A DNA stretch of 64,000 nucleotides from Prostheceraeus crozeri (GCA_907163375.1 CAJQUW010015386.1:1-64000), one strand, 5' to 3'; counted from the first letter of the stretch, positions 1-11,720 are shown. A program made the numbers and translations. The notes: generated by a model from the sequence alone, not told the origin.

Positions 1-235
1 TCTGCAAGAAACATTGATGTTGCATGAGTTGAATCAAATGTCTATCCATCATACGATCGTTAATAAAATAAGAAGAATTTTAAATTGCTGTGTCCAAAAT
101 GGGACTATATTTTCTATGTAAATTTGCACAAAATTTGAATTTGAATTGTCATTCAATTCATCATGATTTGTATGCACTCAACGAGGACAGGCTGCACTCA
201 AATCAACAGTCAGCATATTGCAGTGATACATCAAA

Positions 236-1160
236 ATGGGACGATCACGCAGATTATCAGCCGAACATGTTGCCAATCAGTTGGACAGTATTTTGACGGA
301 TTTGGACGAAACATCATCAAACTCGTCGTCCGATCCAGTGAAGAGGACATTGAGAGTGATAGTGACATCCCAATCGATAGTGACATCCCAATCGATAGCC
401 AGGATATCAGACAAGATGAGTGCACTATCCCAGATAAAAGACATGACATTTCTCAAAATAATCATCCTAATTTCATTCTCAAGCAACTGGCATCAATGCG
501 ATTTACAATATCCCAGATAATGTTCAGGAAAATCAAGCATATTTTCTTGATTCATTTTTAAGTGACACATTATTCAAATTGTTCTGCGATTGGACGAATA
601 AAAAGGCAGAGATAAAATTTTGCGAATACGACGTAATTGACTTGTTACCTACTTCGCAAGCAAAATGGCGTCCAGTCAACGTACTCGAGATGAGGAAAGT
701 GATAGGGATTTTGCTGTTTATGAAATTGAATCAGAAGCCTGAACTTCGTAACTAATGGTCACGAAACATCTTATTAATTTATTGACTTACCAAATTAGGG
801 ATGCATCTGATACAAATCATGATTCGTAATCTGTGGATAATTTTCAAGAGCTGTGGTGGAAATTCAGACTTTTTGAATTACCAGGAAAAAGTAATTGAAC
901 TGTTGGTGTTGCAAAGCGGTGAAGGTCGACCATCTGGTGTTACAGGTGGCCGGATGTCTCATTCCAAGAAATCAGGCATTTCCACGCACTCCTTGAAACG
1001 TCTTTCGCCACGACCAAATAAGCAGCGCCCAGCAAGGACATGTCGGATTTGCGCGCTTGATAGTCGCAGGCGAGAAACCATATTTGTATGTTAAGACTGT
1101 CCCTCAAACCCAGGATTATGTGTTGATCCGTGCTTCCGAAAATTTCATATAAAGCAGTAG
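236..1160 (+). pseudogene. piggyBac transposase relic
   Basis: Remnant of a piggyBac-family cut-and-paste transposase. The first ATG at 236 opens an acidic, Ser-rich N-terminus. Near 540-760, in another frame, comes the usual start of the DDE_Tnp_1_7 domain (YFLDSFLSD, then TNKKAEI, then a W-RPV--E--K-IGILLFMKLN pattern). From about 930 to 1160 the Cys-rich C-terminal finger is preserved: CRIC, RRET, then after a TAA at 1092-1094 the tail reads DCPSNPGLCVDPCFRKFH. The central catalytic DDD region is missing (the gap falls near 760-800), there is at least one frameshift and one in-frame stop, and an 18-bp tandem duplication lies at 359-394. No TTAA-flanked termini could be placed. Family assignment is firm because of the finger; the copy is dead. 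Confidence 0.82.
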
Positions 1161-1606
1161 GGACACTAATTTACTCGATTTCATGTTATAGTGTTGTTAC
1201 AATTGTATAATTCCTTTTTCTAAAGTCTCTAATTGGTGGGTTTTAAGACATTTGTTATATCTAACTCTATATTTTAGTAATAATCACATAAATCATTCCC
1301 TTTCTACAGTGTTGCGCCATACTCAATTATGGATAGATAATAATCGAACCTAAAAATGATAATAAGATTATAATTCTGGTTGCGTTGTTAAGGTTTGGAA
1401 ATGAAATTGAAATGTGTATGTGAGCCTGTTCAGGTGTAACTAATCAAACAATTCAAGAGAATATTTGCTTATTTATAATAGTACGAGAAAAAGACAAATA
1501 ACCATCTTTTAATTAATTCTAAACAACTGGCAAACAATCGTGATTCGATGAAATGAAGTGAATATATATAATACGAAAGCAAGCAACAGATTTATCATAA
1601 AAAACA
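1161..1606. other. AT-rich spacer, nothing recognised
   Basis: AT-rich sequence between the piggyBac relic and the twin hairpins. It probably includes the piggyBac 3' end, but I could not identify a terminal repeat. Confidence 0.4.
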
Positions 1607-1715
1607 AGGACGTGCTCAGCACGTCTTTGTCAGTTGAGGGAATGTAGATATATTTCAACTTGTCAGCTATAGGAAAAATAATTAGGACGTGCGGAGCACG
1701 TCTTTGTCAGTTGAA
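1607..1715. repeat. Pair of direct repeats, each with a GACGTGC/GCACGTC hairpin
   Basis: Two copies of a 32-bp word lie at 1607-1638 and 1684-1715. Each starts with an inverted repeat (GACGTGC, 3-nt loop, GCACGTC) followed by TTTGTCAGTTGA. The two loops differ (TCA and GGA), so the stems are conserved while the loop varies. Function unknown; they may be termini of a short element. Confidence 0.6.
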
Positions 1716-2030
1716 GTCATCAACAATTTTGTCAACCGGGGCTCAACAGGTTAATGCACTGTCACAATCACTTCAGTTTCCGCGACTTATCCTGATGATA
1801 GCTAGTGATGCAAATGGAAAATTTTCCCGAAAATTTTCCAGAAAATTTTCCAATTTTTTCAAAATTTTCCGGAAAATTTTCCAATGGAAAATTTTGAAAT
1901 TTATTTTTCGGTGATTGACGATTTCGCCTTCGTTTTGGAGACCTGTTATAGTTGTTTGAAAAAACTATGTAATATTCAAAGACCGAAAACTTCTCTATCA
2001 TCCCTGCATGTTACCTTTTGGAACCAACTT

Positions 2031-2253
2031 CACCCTTTCCATGTCTAGGTCATCCCAAATGAATTTCAGACATTAGATGGATTTCAGATTTCTCTAATTG
2101 AATTACAGATATCTGTCAGAAACCCAACTTTGAAAGGATCTTAAATTCAACTGGAGAATCTCCAATTCATCTGGAAATGTCTGAAATTCATTTGGGTAGA
2201 TCTGAAATCGATTTGGAAGTATCTGAACCATCTGAGCTATGGAAGATGTGTAG
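2031..2253. repeat. Decayed foldback (hairpin) element, same family as 21188-21438
   Basis: Imperfect inverted repeat whose arms consist of ~20-bp steps related to TCTGAAATTCATTTGG. Ends resemble CACCCTTTCCATG at the left and GGAAGATGTGTAG at the right. It is a diverged relative of the much better preserved copy at 21188-21438 and is nested in the hAT element at 1803-3058. Confidence 0.7.
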
Positions 2254-2435
2254 TTTGTCCTCAGCGACGTTCGGACAATATGCCAGAAGTTAGACACTGT
2301 CATAGATATTCTTCTATGATCATCACAGATATCTTTAGTTTCCAAGTATCTCACGAGTTTAGTCTTTATATATCTTCCAATATGGTCGCTCATGTAAAAT
2401 GCTGTGATGGACTGTGTATGCTTCACATGCTTATA

Positions 2436-2769
2436 AACACATGGAGAATTTGTATCAATATAATCAAGGCTGTTGCATAATAAAGCTTAATTTTCAAGCT
2501 ACAAACAATCTCCCAAATAAAGTGCATTATTTTTGCTCCAGATCTTTCACATTGCATGAAATTATACCCCTTTAGTAAAGGAAAAAAATCACGTCAACAC
2601 ATGGAGAATTTGTATCACTGCTGTGATCACCGATGCATCAAATGTGTTGCATAATAAACCTTAACTTTCAAGTAAACAATTAGCAAACTCCCAGATGAAA
2701 TATATTATTTTTGCTCCAGATCTTTCACATTTCATGAAATTATACCCCTATTGAAAAGCAAGATTCACG
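2436..2769. repeat. 160-bp tandem duplication inside the hAT element
   Basis: Two adjacent copies (2436-2595 and 2596-2769) share AACACATGGAGAATTTGTAT, GTTGCATAATAAA, TTTTTGCTCCAGATCTTTC and GAAATTATACCCC blocks in the same order. The copies differ by substitutions and small indels, so the duplication is older than a sequencing artefact. Confidence 0.75.
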
Positions 2770-3361
2770 TTATGCCAAACGGTGTCTATGTGACAATTAA
2801 AAATGCTAACAAATTAGCACAAGCCTTTGGTGGCAAAAGAATCTTCAAAATCCGCGGACGGAACTCGCATTGCTACGATCGCTTTAATCGAAATAATGAT
2901 GAAATCAACTGCTTCAGACCCAATTTATTGGAACGTAGCTGTCTATCGGCAGTGGAAGCGCTCAAATTATAGGGCCTATCAAAAAAATCAAATCATTCAA
3001 AATTTTCCATAATTTTCCAATATTTTCCAAAATTTTCCACGGAAAATTTTCATCACTAATGATAGCCAACCAAACCATCAGATGTTAGATTGAAAGGTGT
3101 AGCCTATGGGTAAACACTCTAAAAAGTTGATTATTAATATTTTGCAAGTCAAGTTTCCACTCACTGCCAGCAGCACGGTCATTGGTTGAGAGCGTCAGCT
3201 GATTTGCGCACGCACCAATAGGGAATCAGATATCATCAAAATAGACCTCGGAAACCTCATGCAGTATGGTATCTTTGGGAGGCTGTTACTCAGAGAGCAC
3301 ATGACGGATTTACGGTGGGTTTTGATATGTTAATAAGCAGAATCTAAACTACGTGCATGCC

Positions 3362-4174
3362 AATTTTCAGGGTACCACGAATTTTTACCGGGTTAAAGCC
3401 TAGTTGTCCTGGACTAGTGTTTTATCCAGCCCTGTTTTGGGGTGGGGGGAACTTCCCCTCCCCCTATGATAAAGACATAACTAAAATCATACACTAGATG
3501 CAGGATGTAGCTGTAAATTTTTATGATCGCCTTTTAAATTGCCTTTGCTTTTGAATCGCTTAAGTGACGCTCGACTCTGGCTGCAGACCGTGGCTTCACT
3601 CGTGAGCGGGAGTTATCGATCCATATAAAAGTAAAATTCATAATTGCCAATTCCAGCCAGTAAATAATAACATTTTATCTCATCCATCTTCCTGTGAGCT
3701 TTTTGAAAAAATGGGCTTTTATAGTACAATGGCTATTTTTCTACATTATGTTAAAGTACTAAGGAATTCAGGGAAAGTGTACATACGTTATGTAATGATA
3801 ATGATGATTAATTGATGTGAATTATAGTGGCGATCAAATAAATAACTTTCAGTCAATAAAGTAATCATTAATCTGTAACAAGTGATTAGTTAAAAGTTAC
3901 AATTTAAAAACATTTCTATCGTCTCGAAATTATAGGCCTAAAATAGGCATGTTCTTGAAGTATTCATGAACAGATCAGATCAGTGACATGTCATATGTTT
4001 GGTCATATGTATGATATGTACTTATCATTTGTACATAAGGAATTACAATTTCTCATTGCCTGATGAAATACATAGACTTTCAGAACCCCCTCCCCCCTTA
4101 AGGAAAATTTCCCCCCTGAAACAATAGGAGTGGATAAAACACTGTCCTGGACTAATTGAACATGCCTGAAAATT
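3362..4174. repeat. MITE-like element with inverted ends
   Basis: The left arm (3362-3465) and right arm (4082-4174) are imperfect inverted copies: AATTTTCAGG, then a TAGT-CCAGGAC block, then AGTGTTTTATCCA, then a G-rich run ending GGGGGGAA. The ~620 bp between them has no coding potential. No target duplication was found, so the superfamily is open. Confidence 0.55.
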
Positions 4175-4453
4175 AGCTTGGATTTGTGAATTCCCTAAAA
4201 GAAAAGCGTCCTAAGCACTAAACATTTTTTTGATCCTTGTGGTGCAGGGATGAGTTAGGGCAAGTGAATGCCACCATTAGAATGCTCACACACGGTTGCA
4301 TCGTGAATAGCTTGTGATTCGGAGCAATGCTCTGGAAGTGAAGGTGATAGGGACCAATCGCCCGCGAGATATCGATGCGATTCATAGATCGGTATGGATA
4401 GTGTTAAGAGAAACTAGCGAAACTATATCATGATTACCTCCCTCTGTGTTCTA

Positions 4454-6246
4454 CAGGGTGTAACAATAATTTCTCCCCATGAAGTTCTCCTACATGCCAA
4501 AAATTAGCCAACCGAAAAACAATTCACTATGCAAACATGAGTTCTAATACATTGAGCATCAGTTTTATAACAAAAGGACAACAATTTTCTTAATAGTTCG
4601 TGTGCTTACCCTCATTTTCCAAACATTGCAAAATTCGCGTTCGGAACGAGTCACACAAGTGCCAAACTTCGGTCTGTGTAATTGACTCCCATTCTTCTTT
4701 GACCCGCAAAATCAGCTCATCACGGTTTTTGGCGAGGCTGTTTAAAAACGGAGTCCTGTAATCTGGCCCAGATGTGTTCCACGGGGTTTAGGTCCGGTGA
4801 ATTACCAGGCCAATCCCTCCAGACCTTGACGTCACTGTCATCAATTTGACTGAGAGTCGCACGAGCCGTATGACAAGTTGCTCCGTCTTGCATCAGTACA
4901 CCGCTATCCGAGCAAGGAAATATGCGTCTATCTTTGATAATGTCAGTATACAGAGGGAGAATATTTTCACGATAGTGCTGTCCGTTCACAGTTCCATGAC
5001 TTGGTACGATGTACAGATCTGTCTTGCCGTATCTGCATATTCTCCGGCCACCATGATTTTCAGGGGGAACTTGGGCCGCATTTCTGGCTTGATTGACGAC
5101 GGATCACTCGTCCTTATTCTTCTGTTTTGAGCATTAACTTTTGGATGCAATTCTATGGGACTTTCATCGGTAAACAGTATGTGTGACCTCAACAGTTTAC
5201 CCTGGGCCGCTTCATGCGTGTATCCCTCATCGACCATCCTTTGACTGAATTGAACTCGGTCATTGACATTTTTGGCTGAGAGAAGAGGCTTCGTTGGCTG
5301 CTTGTAAGCAACTTTACCCCACTTGGTCTTCCTCAAATGACGAGAAAGAGTCATGTGAGAAATAGTCTTTCCACGTTCCAGGTAGCCAAGAGAGAGATTC
5401 AAGCTTCGCGAAATGCGCCGAAGTCCTGGGCTGACTCTGTCTTTGAACTCACGACGCACTTTGTCCTTGGTGCTTGGAGACATTTTCGTTGGTCTACCAC
5501 TCCTTCTTGCGTCCTTCACTTGTCCTGACTCTGACTTCATCCACTTCCGAACAGTCTTTCGGTCACATTTGAGGATGTTAGCAATGTGTGAGATGGAATG
5601 TCCTGCTGAATGCAAGCCTTGAATCTGTGAGCGTTTGTGTTCACGTGCTTTCACCATCTTCACTGACACTGGGAGATGAAAGAATAGTCATGAAGAAGCA
5701 GTACATTGCGACAACCAATGAAATTTGAAGCGTTAATCGGCCAATGAGAATCACGATAGCACTCGGTACTGCAGCTGTCTTGTCATCACGGTCTCCCTAT
5801 GAGCTGTAGTGTTGGAGAAAAACATTGAAGGTGACTGTAACAAAAATTTGTCCTCATGGGGATGAACTTTTGTTACAAATAAAAGTGTAGCCATCACTTA
5901 CTCAGAAATTTAATGTGACTGAGGAGATCATACAGATGGCTTGATCCGTCAATGCGTCCATCAAACGTGCTCAAACGGAAGGTCTTAATGCGCCTGCTAC
6001 ACAATCAATTAAAATGGCGTTTTTTTTGAAAAAAACAATGGGTGCATGAATCAACATACATATTGATTTCAATTAAAAAAGGAACAACGCTCAAAAAAGA
6101 TTGTAGCTAATGTGCAGATAGTAAATACAAAGGAGGGTCGAGTTAGGTTAGTCGGAGCACTGGGTCCTTTTATCATGAAACAAAATTTCAAATTAACTGT
6201 TGCTCAATGTGTTCCTTCACTGGGGAGAAATTTTTGTTACACCCTG
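4454..6246 (-). mobile_element. Tc1/mariner-type transposon with both TIRs and TA target site
   Basis: Termini CAGGGTGTAACAATAATTTC (left) and the inverse of CAGGGTGTAACAAAAATTTC (right) face each other and are flanked by TA at 4452-4453 and 6247-6248, as expected for Tc1/mariner. The 1,793-bp element encodes a disrupted transposase on the minus strand. A second, internal palindrome at about 5838-5878 repeats the TGTAACAAAA word, recalling the inner direct repeats of IR/DR-type Tc1 elements, but a matching inner repeat at the other end is only weak (near 4570). Confidence 0.88.
4590..5657 (-). pseudogene. Tc1-like transposase, two frameshifts
   Basis: The ATG at 5657 opens a helix-turn-helix region (HSISHIANILKCDRKTVRKW) and a GRP linker (RRSGRPTKMSP). 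The catalytic domain follows: first Asp in FTDES, second Asp in VLMQDGATCH, and the Glu in SPDLNPVEHIW. Counting in sequence, 35 residues lie between the second Asp and the Glu (DD35E), one more than the DD34E of classical Tc1. The reading frame shifts near 4987 (before VNGQHY) and again near 4730. After the second shift the C-terminus continues as NRDELILRVKEEWESI and ends at a TAA at 4590. Total length is about 350 residues, normal for the family. Without intact frames this copy is not expected to be active. Confidence 0.85.
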
Positions 6247-6248
6247 TA

Positions 6249-6899
6249 GTACCTGTCGAAGCCGAAAACAGGAGGAGCGTTGAGAGGAGAAATCCCATTT
6301 TTATGTTCGAGATCTGCTGATTCACTGGAAATTTAAAATAATCTTTTCTTAACCTTCCTCTTGGCGTTTCACGATAAACTGCAGATCTTCATACACTTAC
6401 GTGCGTATATTGGAACTTTGAACGTGTGTCAGATGATTGTGCACAATCATAGTGATATCGTATAGAAACTAAGTCAGTTCATTTTGCTATAATTAGTGTG
6501 CTACAGATATAGGACAGAACAAGGTCTTACAATAATTCTACAGGAGATTAATGAAATAATTCACTTATTGTTGATGACGAATTGATGAACCGCACATTGT
6601 GAACCGGACTTATCACAGACTATGTAAATGAATATTCATGTTCCATGTGGTTGCCATGTTATAAACAAGAAAGTGAATTCCCTCCATTTTTCACACATTG
6701 TTCGTGGAATCAGTGTATAAAATACATCAACTTCTGTTGTATTTACTGCAGTAATTCACTTACACTTAAAGCGTGTAGTTCACGAATTCTGAGCATTGCT
6801 CAACGCACCCAATGGGAACGGCCACCAAGCGAAAAAAATGTGAGCCCTTAAGCACTTGTATCATGTAAGTCAGCCATCACAGATATTAAGTAAGTTAGT
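6249..6899. other. Non-coding spacer
   Basis: Between the Tc1 element and the SINE I see no supported gene or repeat. A 68-codon ORF at 6645-6851 has no recognisable domain. Confidence 0.4.
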
Positions 6900-7115
6900 C
6901 ACCAAAATCTATGAGCTATTGCCAAATTATGACGTTGACAACAAAGGTCTGTCGTAGTTTTATTGAATATCGAAAGAGAATGACAGCTATTAAGTCAATA
7001 CAAGACACCAACACCCTTGATTCCCCGACCGCACTCGCCTGACTTAGGAATCGAACCGAAGTCCGCGGTGGAGACGAGCTCGCACCTTCTTCACTAGGCC
7101 ACACTGACGGTTCAA
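6900..7115 (-). mobile_element. tRNA-derived SINE
   Basis: Read on the minus strand, 7115 to about 7005 looks like the head of a tRNA-derived SINE. An A-box-like GTGGCCTAGTGAA (7091-7102) is followed about 35 nt later by a B box GGTTCGATTCC (7047-7057), the split RNA polymerase III promoter. The intervening sequence TCTCCACCGCGG resembles the anticodon arm of a tRNA-Glu/Asp. It does not fold as an intact cloverleaf, so it is not called a tRNA gene. The body would run on to about 6900. Confidence 0.6.
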
Positions 7116-7656
7116 AAGGAATGCGAGTGAATGCAGAAGTCATCTCTAAGTGATATCGACAGCATATTGTCCTATTATTATTGACAGAACGCTACCAGCG
7201 TTCATATTGTAGCGAGCACTGATGAAGGGTGGTTAATCGACTTGAAGCATGTAGGCCTCACAAGAGTCGTCTTTTCTGATAGGCCTAATTATCTAAGAAG
7301 CAAAGTAACAAAGAGCATCAGAGAAAAATTATTAATTAAAGGATAATGAAGAGTGAACAATTCTCTTGGTTATAGAAAAATTTCCTCTGAATTCAAAAAT
7401 GAAAACCAGAAATTCTTTGGCAGCCATAGACGATCTGCTTCTTGTTTGGCAAAACCTATTGCACGAAAAACCGTTGGACTACCGTCTCGCAGTTCAAGGC
7501 ATGAAAATTTATTACAATCGGAAACTAATACTCGGAAGCTAACGACGATGTAAAATAAGTATCAAACAAAGGTTTATAATGCATAATGTTTGATTAAAGA
7601 TGTTGGAAACTTTAAAGTTGACTGTTAGCCTAGAATTCTCAACATTCAATACATCG
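7116..7656. other. Non-coding spacer
   Basis: No supported gene; the 66-codon ORF at 7353-7553 shows no domain. Confidence 0.4.
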
Positions 7657-7664
7657 AAAGAAGG

Positions 7665-9533
7665 CAGGGGCGTCGCCAGGATTTTTCGAAGGGAGGGGCG
7701 GTCTAGACCCCAATCGGCACGGCCGGGCAGGGGTTTCTAGCAATCAAGCACAATCAAGCACTTTAATCCTATTCTGCCTGGGGGCTCCATCAGCCCTGTG
7801 TATGTATTTTTTGATATCTCAGAAATTGATATCTTCCACTTGATCCTAATTGAAGTTTTGAAGGTCACTCCGAAGAGTACTTTTCCAAAAATTGTAATTT
7901 TTGAATTCACTGTCTAAACATTTTTAGTAAAATTATTATTTCAAGCAAGTAACTGCTATTAGTCTTGCATACAAATCGAGTTCGCTGACCACAAATCTGA
8001 AATCAGAGTTTCAAAAACGGAACCCTATGTTGTGTCATCTGGATTTCCATGAACATGTGTATTTTTCAACATGTTGCGCCTTGATAAAGCACTCAATTTT
8101 TGCTGTAAATGAAATATTCCGTTGTGAATGATCATTGATAAAATCATTTAATTAGTTTATTAAATTTTTTGAAAACATTGTCATCTTACTAAACCATTTG
8201 GCAAACAATGAAAACAAATACAATAAACGAGTAATTGATCTTAATCTTTTCAAGTAAAATATCAATCAATCAATGTTAGACCGTCTGCTATATCCACACT
8301 TTCATGAACAAGGCAATCAGGAAAAAGCAAATATTACAACCAAATGTGTTCTTTAAACGGTGTAAGACATTATCAAAACATAATGGAACCGATGAATCGT
8401 AAATCCCTCAATATACTTATAATCGCACTTATACAGAGCTTTCTTCTCATTGCCTGTCAGGGAGGTTTGTGTCTCATAGATGTCGGCCTCAAATAACAAC
8501 AACGTTCAGACAATAAAAATCAGACGATGAAATCACATTTACGAGAGCTAATCCATAAAAAACACAGAAAGCAAAGTGTTGATATTCTACATGTAGGAAA
8601 AAATTGGCCATAATGGCCCCCAGGGCCAAGCCCAGGATATAAGCTAGCTGAAATACTGGTTATAGGTCAACATATATAACTCATTGTTTCACATTAAACA
8701 CAGAAAACATTGTATGTTGATATTCTACATGCAGCCTATCTAACTCATTAATATTGATATGAATTCCTTCATTAAAATATAGTTGTTACTGCCTTATAGA
8801 AATAAATGAAATAGTAATGAAATAATGAATATAATGAAAATATATGAACTGAAAATTATTTCTTTTTTGAAAACATTTGTTTATAGATTTTCAGATTGAA
8901 TACTTTAATCTTACTTACCAGAACGAATCGATGTAAGATGTACAGAGCAGAGGAAGTTGACAGGGAGTATGAAGTTGAATTGGTGCAAAATTCAATAAAT
9001 CCGTCGTCGAAACAAAAAAGCAATATTGTAATCCAAGTCGAAGATGATTGAATGGCAAATAATTCAAAATTTAAAATTATGATGAAAGTGTGACACTGCG
9101 AGCGAGATTCTAACACGACATTCGACACATGAAATGAAACTGAAAGTTGAGTCATTACAGATTTGGAAACGTCAAACATCAAGGATTAACGCTCGCACTG
9201 TAGTGTCCATTCGGGATGACTGGGGACTGAGGCTGTGGCCACTGGCTGTGGCTGATGCCGATTCTCAATACTGTATTATATAATCATCTGTACATTGATG
9301 GTAAATAGATTAGGGAGCTTAGGCAGCGAGAGAACCTGATCGCCACGATATGACCGCCTGCTGCGCACGCCGTAACACTTCACACAGGAAACTTTCTCCT
9401 CATCTGTCGTTATCATTACAGCATTTTTTCTCGCCTTGGTCATAGTTGAAGTCATCATCAATTGGACAGTTAAAGTTACTCCCAGCTGAGGGGGGCGGCC
9501 GCACCTTCGCCCCCCCCCTTGCCGACGCCCCTG
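7665..9533. mobile_element. Non-autonomous hAT element (CAGGGGCGTCG ends) with perfect 8-bp TSD
   Basis: The TIR CAGGGGCGTCGCCA at 7665 faces TGCCGACGCCCCTG ending at 9533. The 8-bp duplication AAAGAAGG is exact at 7657-7664 and 9534-9541. Both ends continue into G-rich/C-rich runs. No transposase is recognisable; an ORF at 8856-9182 (minus) has no domain. Two related words around TTGATATTCTACATG (8579 and 8715) show an internal duplication about 135 bp apart. CAGGGGCG termini with an 8-bp TSD place it in the hAT superfamily. Confidence 0.88.
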
Positions 9534-9759
9534 AAAGAAGGCTAAATTGGAATAGACAGGGCTGCCACTCTTATCAAAAGTAAAAACCGGAAAGTCAAAT
9601 GGGAATGGGCCCCCCTGAATTATGTAGTTGTGGGCCCCCTCAAAGTAAGAAACTTACGATCATTCGATATAACACAACCCGGTGAGTTTTGAAAGCGTTC
9701 AAGCAGAAGTTGGGCCTGTTCTAATAAAGATGCCTCCGAATCCTCACAGTTAGTAAGTA

Positions 9760-10789
9760 CACTGTAAATCGCTCAATACCAATCACATACGAAGGATTCA
9801 TACCAAAATATTTTTTGGTATATTTCTGTATTCTCTTGGTATATATTTGTATGCTTTTCGTATATTATTTCAAATGTGGTATGCTTTACATACTAAAGCC
9901 ATACTAGCACAATGTTAAAAGAAATCATCAATCATCTCCAAAGTATCTTGATTTCAGGACTTTTGTCAATAAAGATCACACTAATGTTATTACTGTTCTG
10001 CAAGTAGTGAGATAATGACATTCAAGAGTCATTCTTTCAATACTGAATTCGATTTTAATACACGTAAGTCTAAGGCATTTCATGAATAATCAATAAGATT
10101 TCAACCATCAACAATTGTGCATCATGTAATTTTGAAATATGGCATATTATCAATCCGAAATAAAAACACATTATAATTCATTAAACGCAAAAATAGTTAT
10201 ATTTGAGATATATAAGTCAACATGATTGCACGAAAGATATCGTTTGAATGAATTGACGCTAATCAACTTGGCTCTTAAAGTAGAGCTAACTAAACGTCCT
10301 GTTAATGTTGCTAGACAAGTAGCAACAACGACAATCTCGCGGGCATATAATTCACAATAAATCTAATCTAGTTAAATATCACTCTATCAAACAAAAAATA
10401 TTCGAGACTGGTGTTACTGAAAATAGTTATTTGACAGTAGTATGTAACACATGCATTTTTTTGCTATGTAACTTAAAGCTGCACATACCAAATGGATACC
10501 AGATGCATACGAATAAGGATGAATTTGCATCGGGTCTCGTATATAAAACATACCAAAATTCGTATTTCAGTGTAAAACATCCAATCACAGATAGAATAGT
10601 TCGTATCGCTACATACCAATCACATACCAATCACATACCAATCACATACGAAAGTAAATGAGATTTGGTATGAAAAATATACCAGATCTCTATAAACATA
10701 CGAGAATCTCGTATCAGATGTTAGTTTCAAACTGTATGTAATTTTGGTATATGTTTGTATGTAATTTTCGTATCCAGCGATTTACAGTG
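9760..10789. mobile_element. TIR element with CACTG ends and ATACCAA/ATACGAA subterminal repeats
   Basis: CACTGTAAATCGCT at 9760-9773 is exactly inverted at 10776-10789; TA flanks both ends (9758-9759, 10790-10791). The outer ~200 bp on each side are packed with ACATACCAA and CATACGAA words, inverted between the two ends (TTGGTAT, TTCGTAT on the left). CACT(A/G) termini with arrays of subterminal motifs fit a non-autonomous CACTA/EnSpm-type element with a 2-bp duplication; a Tc1/mariner MITE (TA target) is the alternative. There is no transposase. Confidence 0.72.
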
Positions 10790-11407
10790 TAAATGTACAA
10801 AATTATTACTGATGCTTATTCAATCATCAGCTTTAACAAGGTGCATGACTCGAAAAGCTACTATTTTCAGGCCAACCGTTTTCGAAGGTTGGACTGAGTG
10901 TGCTACAAAGACCCCTCTACCTGCCCCCAATGCAAAATCAGCATGAAGTTATTGATCGATTGACGATTTCAGCTTGATATAAACACTGCATACTATCGAA
11001 GTCTACATGTAGGCCTATGGATGATTTTGTTTAACTGCTTCAAAGACAACTTTCTTCATTTCGTTCAAAAATATTACATTCAAATTTATAATGCACTATT
11101 CTCGTGCAGCTTTGTCATTTTCTATTAATCGTGCCATGACGTCACACGGTGCAAGATCCCGTCCTTATTGTGAAGAATTTTCATGAAATCACTAGGAAAT
11201 TGTTGTCCAGCTGTTCGACGTTTGGAAGACAGCTTCAGCAGAGCGGCCTAGTCACAACAAATATCTTCATACAAAATCCATGGTCAGCGCGGTCTAAATG
11301 CTTGGGCAGACATTTCTGTAAGCCATTTTCTTTGGGAGAGCCATTATTCTTTCGAGAAATCGAGAATGTGTGGTAAAATATTCCTTTCTATGCTGTATAA
11401 AATGTAC

Positions 11408-11720
11408 CGAATGTCATGAAGGATAGGAATATCTTCATGCAAGATGGGATGCCAGCGCACTACTACTGACCCATCGTAAATTATCTAAACAGCAATTTTC
11501 CTAAATCTTGGATTGACCGTCATAGGAGCCTTTGGAATGGCTTACGTTACCACCAGATTCAATGCCTTGTGACTTTTTCCTTTTGGGCACATTTAAGAAA
11601 TGGTGCATTAGAGTCATCGTATGCATTTGAATGAACTGGAAATCAAAGCTTTGCACCGTTTTCTGCAGATCGACGAGCGATTGCGTAGAGATATGCTCTT
11701 ATTGCGCTGTTAACCGAAGA
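11408..11720 (+). pseudogene. Fragment of a mariner-type (IS630/DDE_3) transposase
   Basis: Read on the plus strand, IFMQDGMPAHYY carries the second catalytic Asp context (F-QDGAPAHY is the usual form), followed by VNYLNSNFPKSWIDR. After a frameshift, LPPDSMPCDFFLLGTFKKW matches the usual P--SPDLTPCDFFLWG-LK with the third acidic residue as Asp. A TGA follows the first motif. Only this C-terminal third is recognisable. The layout is that of invertebrate mariner-like elements whose last catalytic residue is Asp. Dead and short. Confidence 0.68.

Larger units (their letters stand above)
1803..3058. mobile_element. Non-autonomous hAT element with perfect 8-bp TSD
   Basis: Bounded by terminal inverted repeats TAGTGATG (1803-1810) and CATCACTA (3051-3058), each followed inward by GGAAAATTTTCC-type repeats. 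The 8-bp target duplication ATGATAGC is perfect at 1795-1802 and 3059-3066. An 8-bp duplication and a short TIR with TAG/CAG-like ends are typical of the hAT superfamily. No transposase domain is visible; short ORFs at 2751-3012 match nothing I know. The interior holds a decayed foldback (2031-2253) and a 160-bp tandem duplication (2436-2769), so it is a composite, non-autonomous copy. The exact TSD suggests the insertion is not very old. Confidence 0.85.

Noticed and set aside
7047-7102. Functional tRNA gene on the minus strand
   Set aside because: A and B boxes are present but acceptor and anticodon stems do not pair; better explained as a SINE head.
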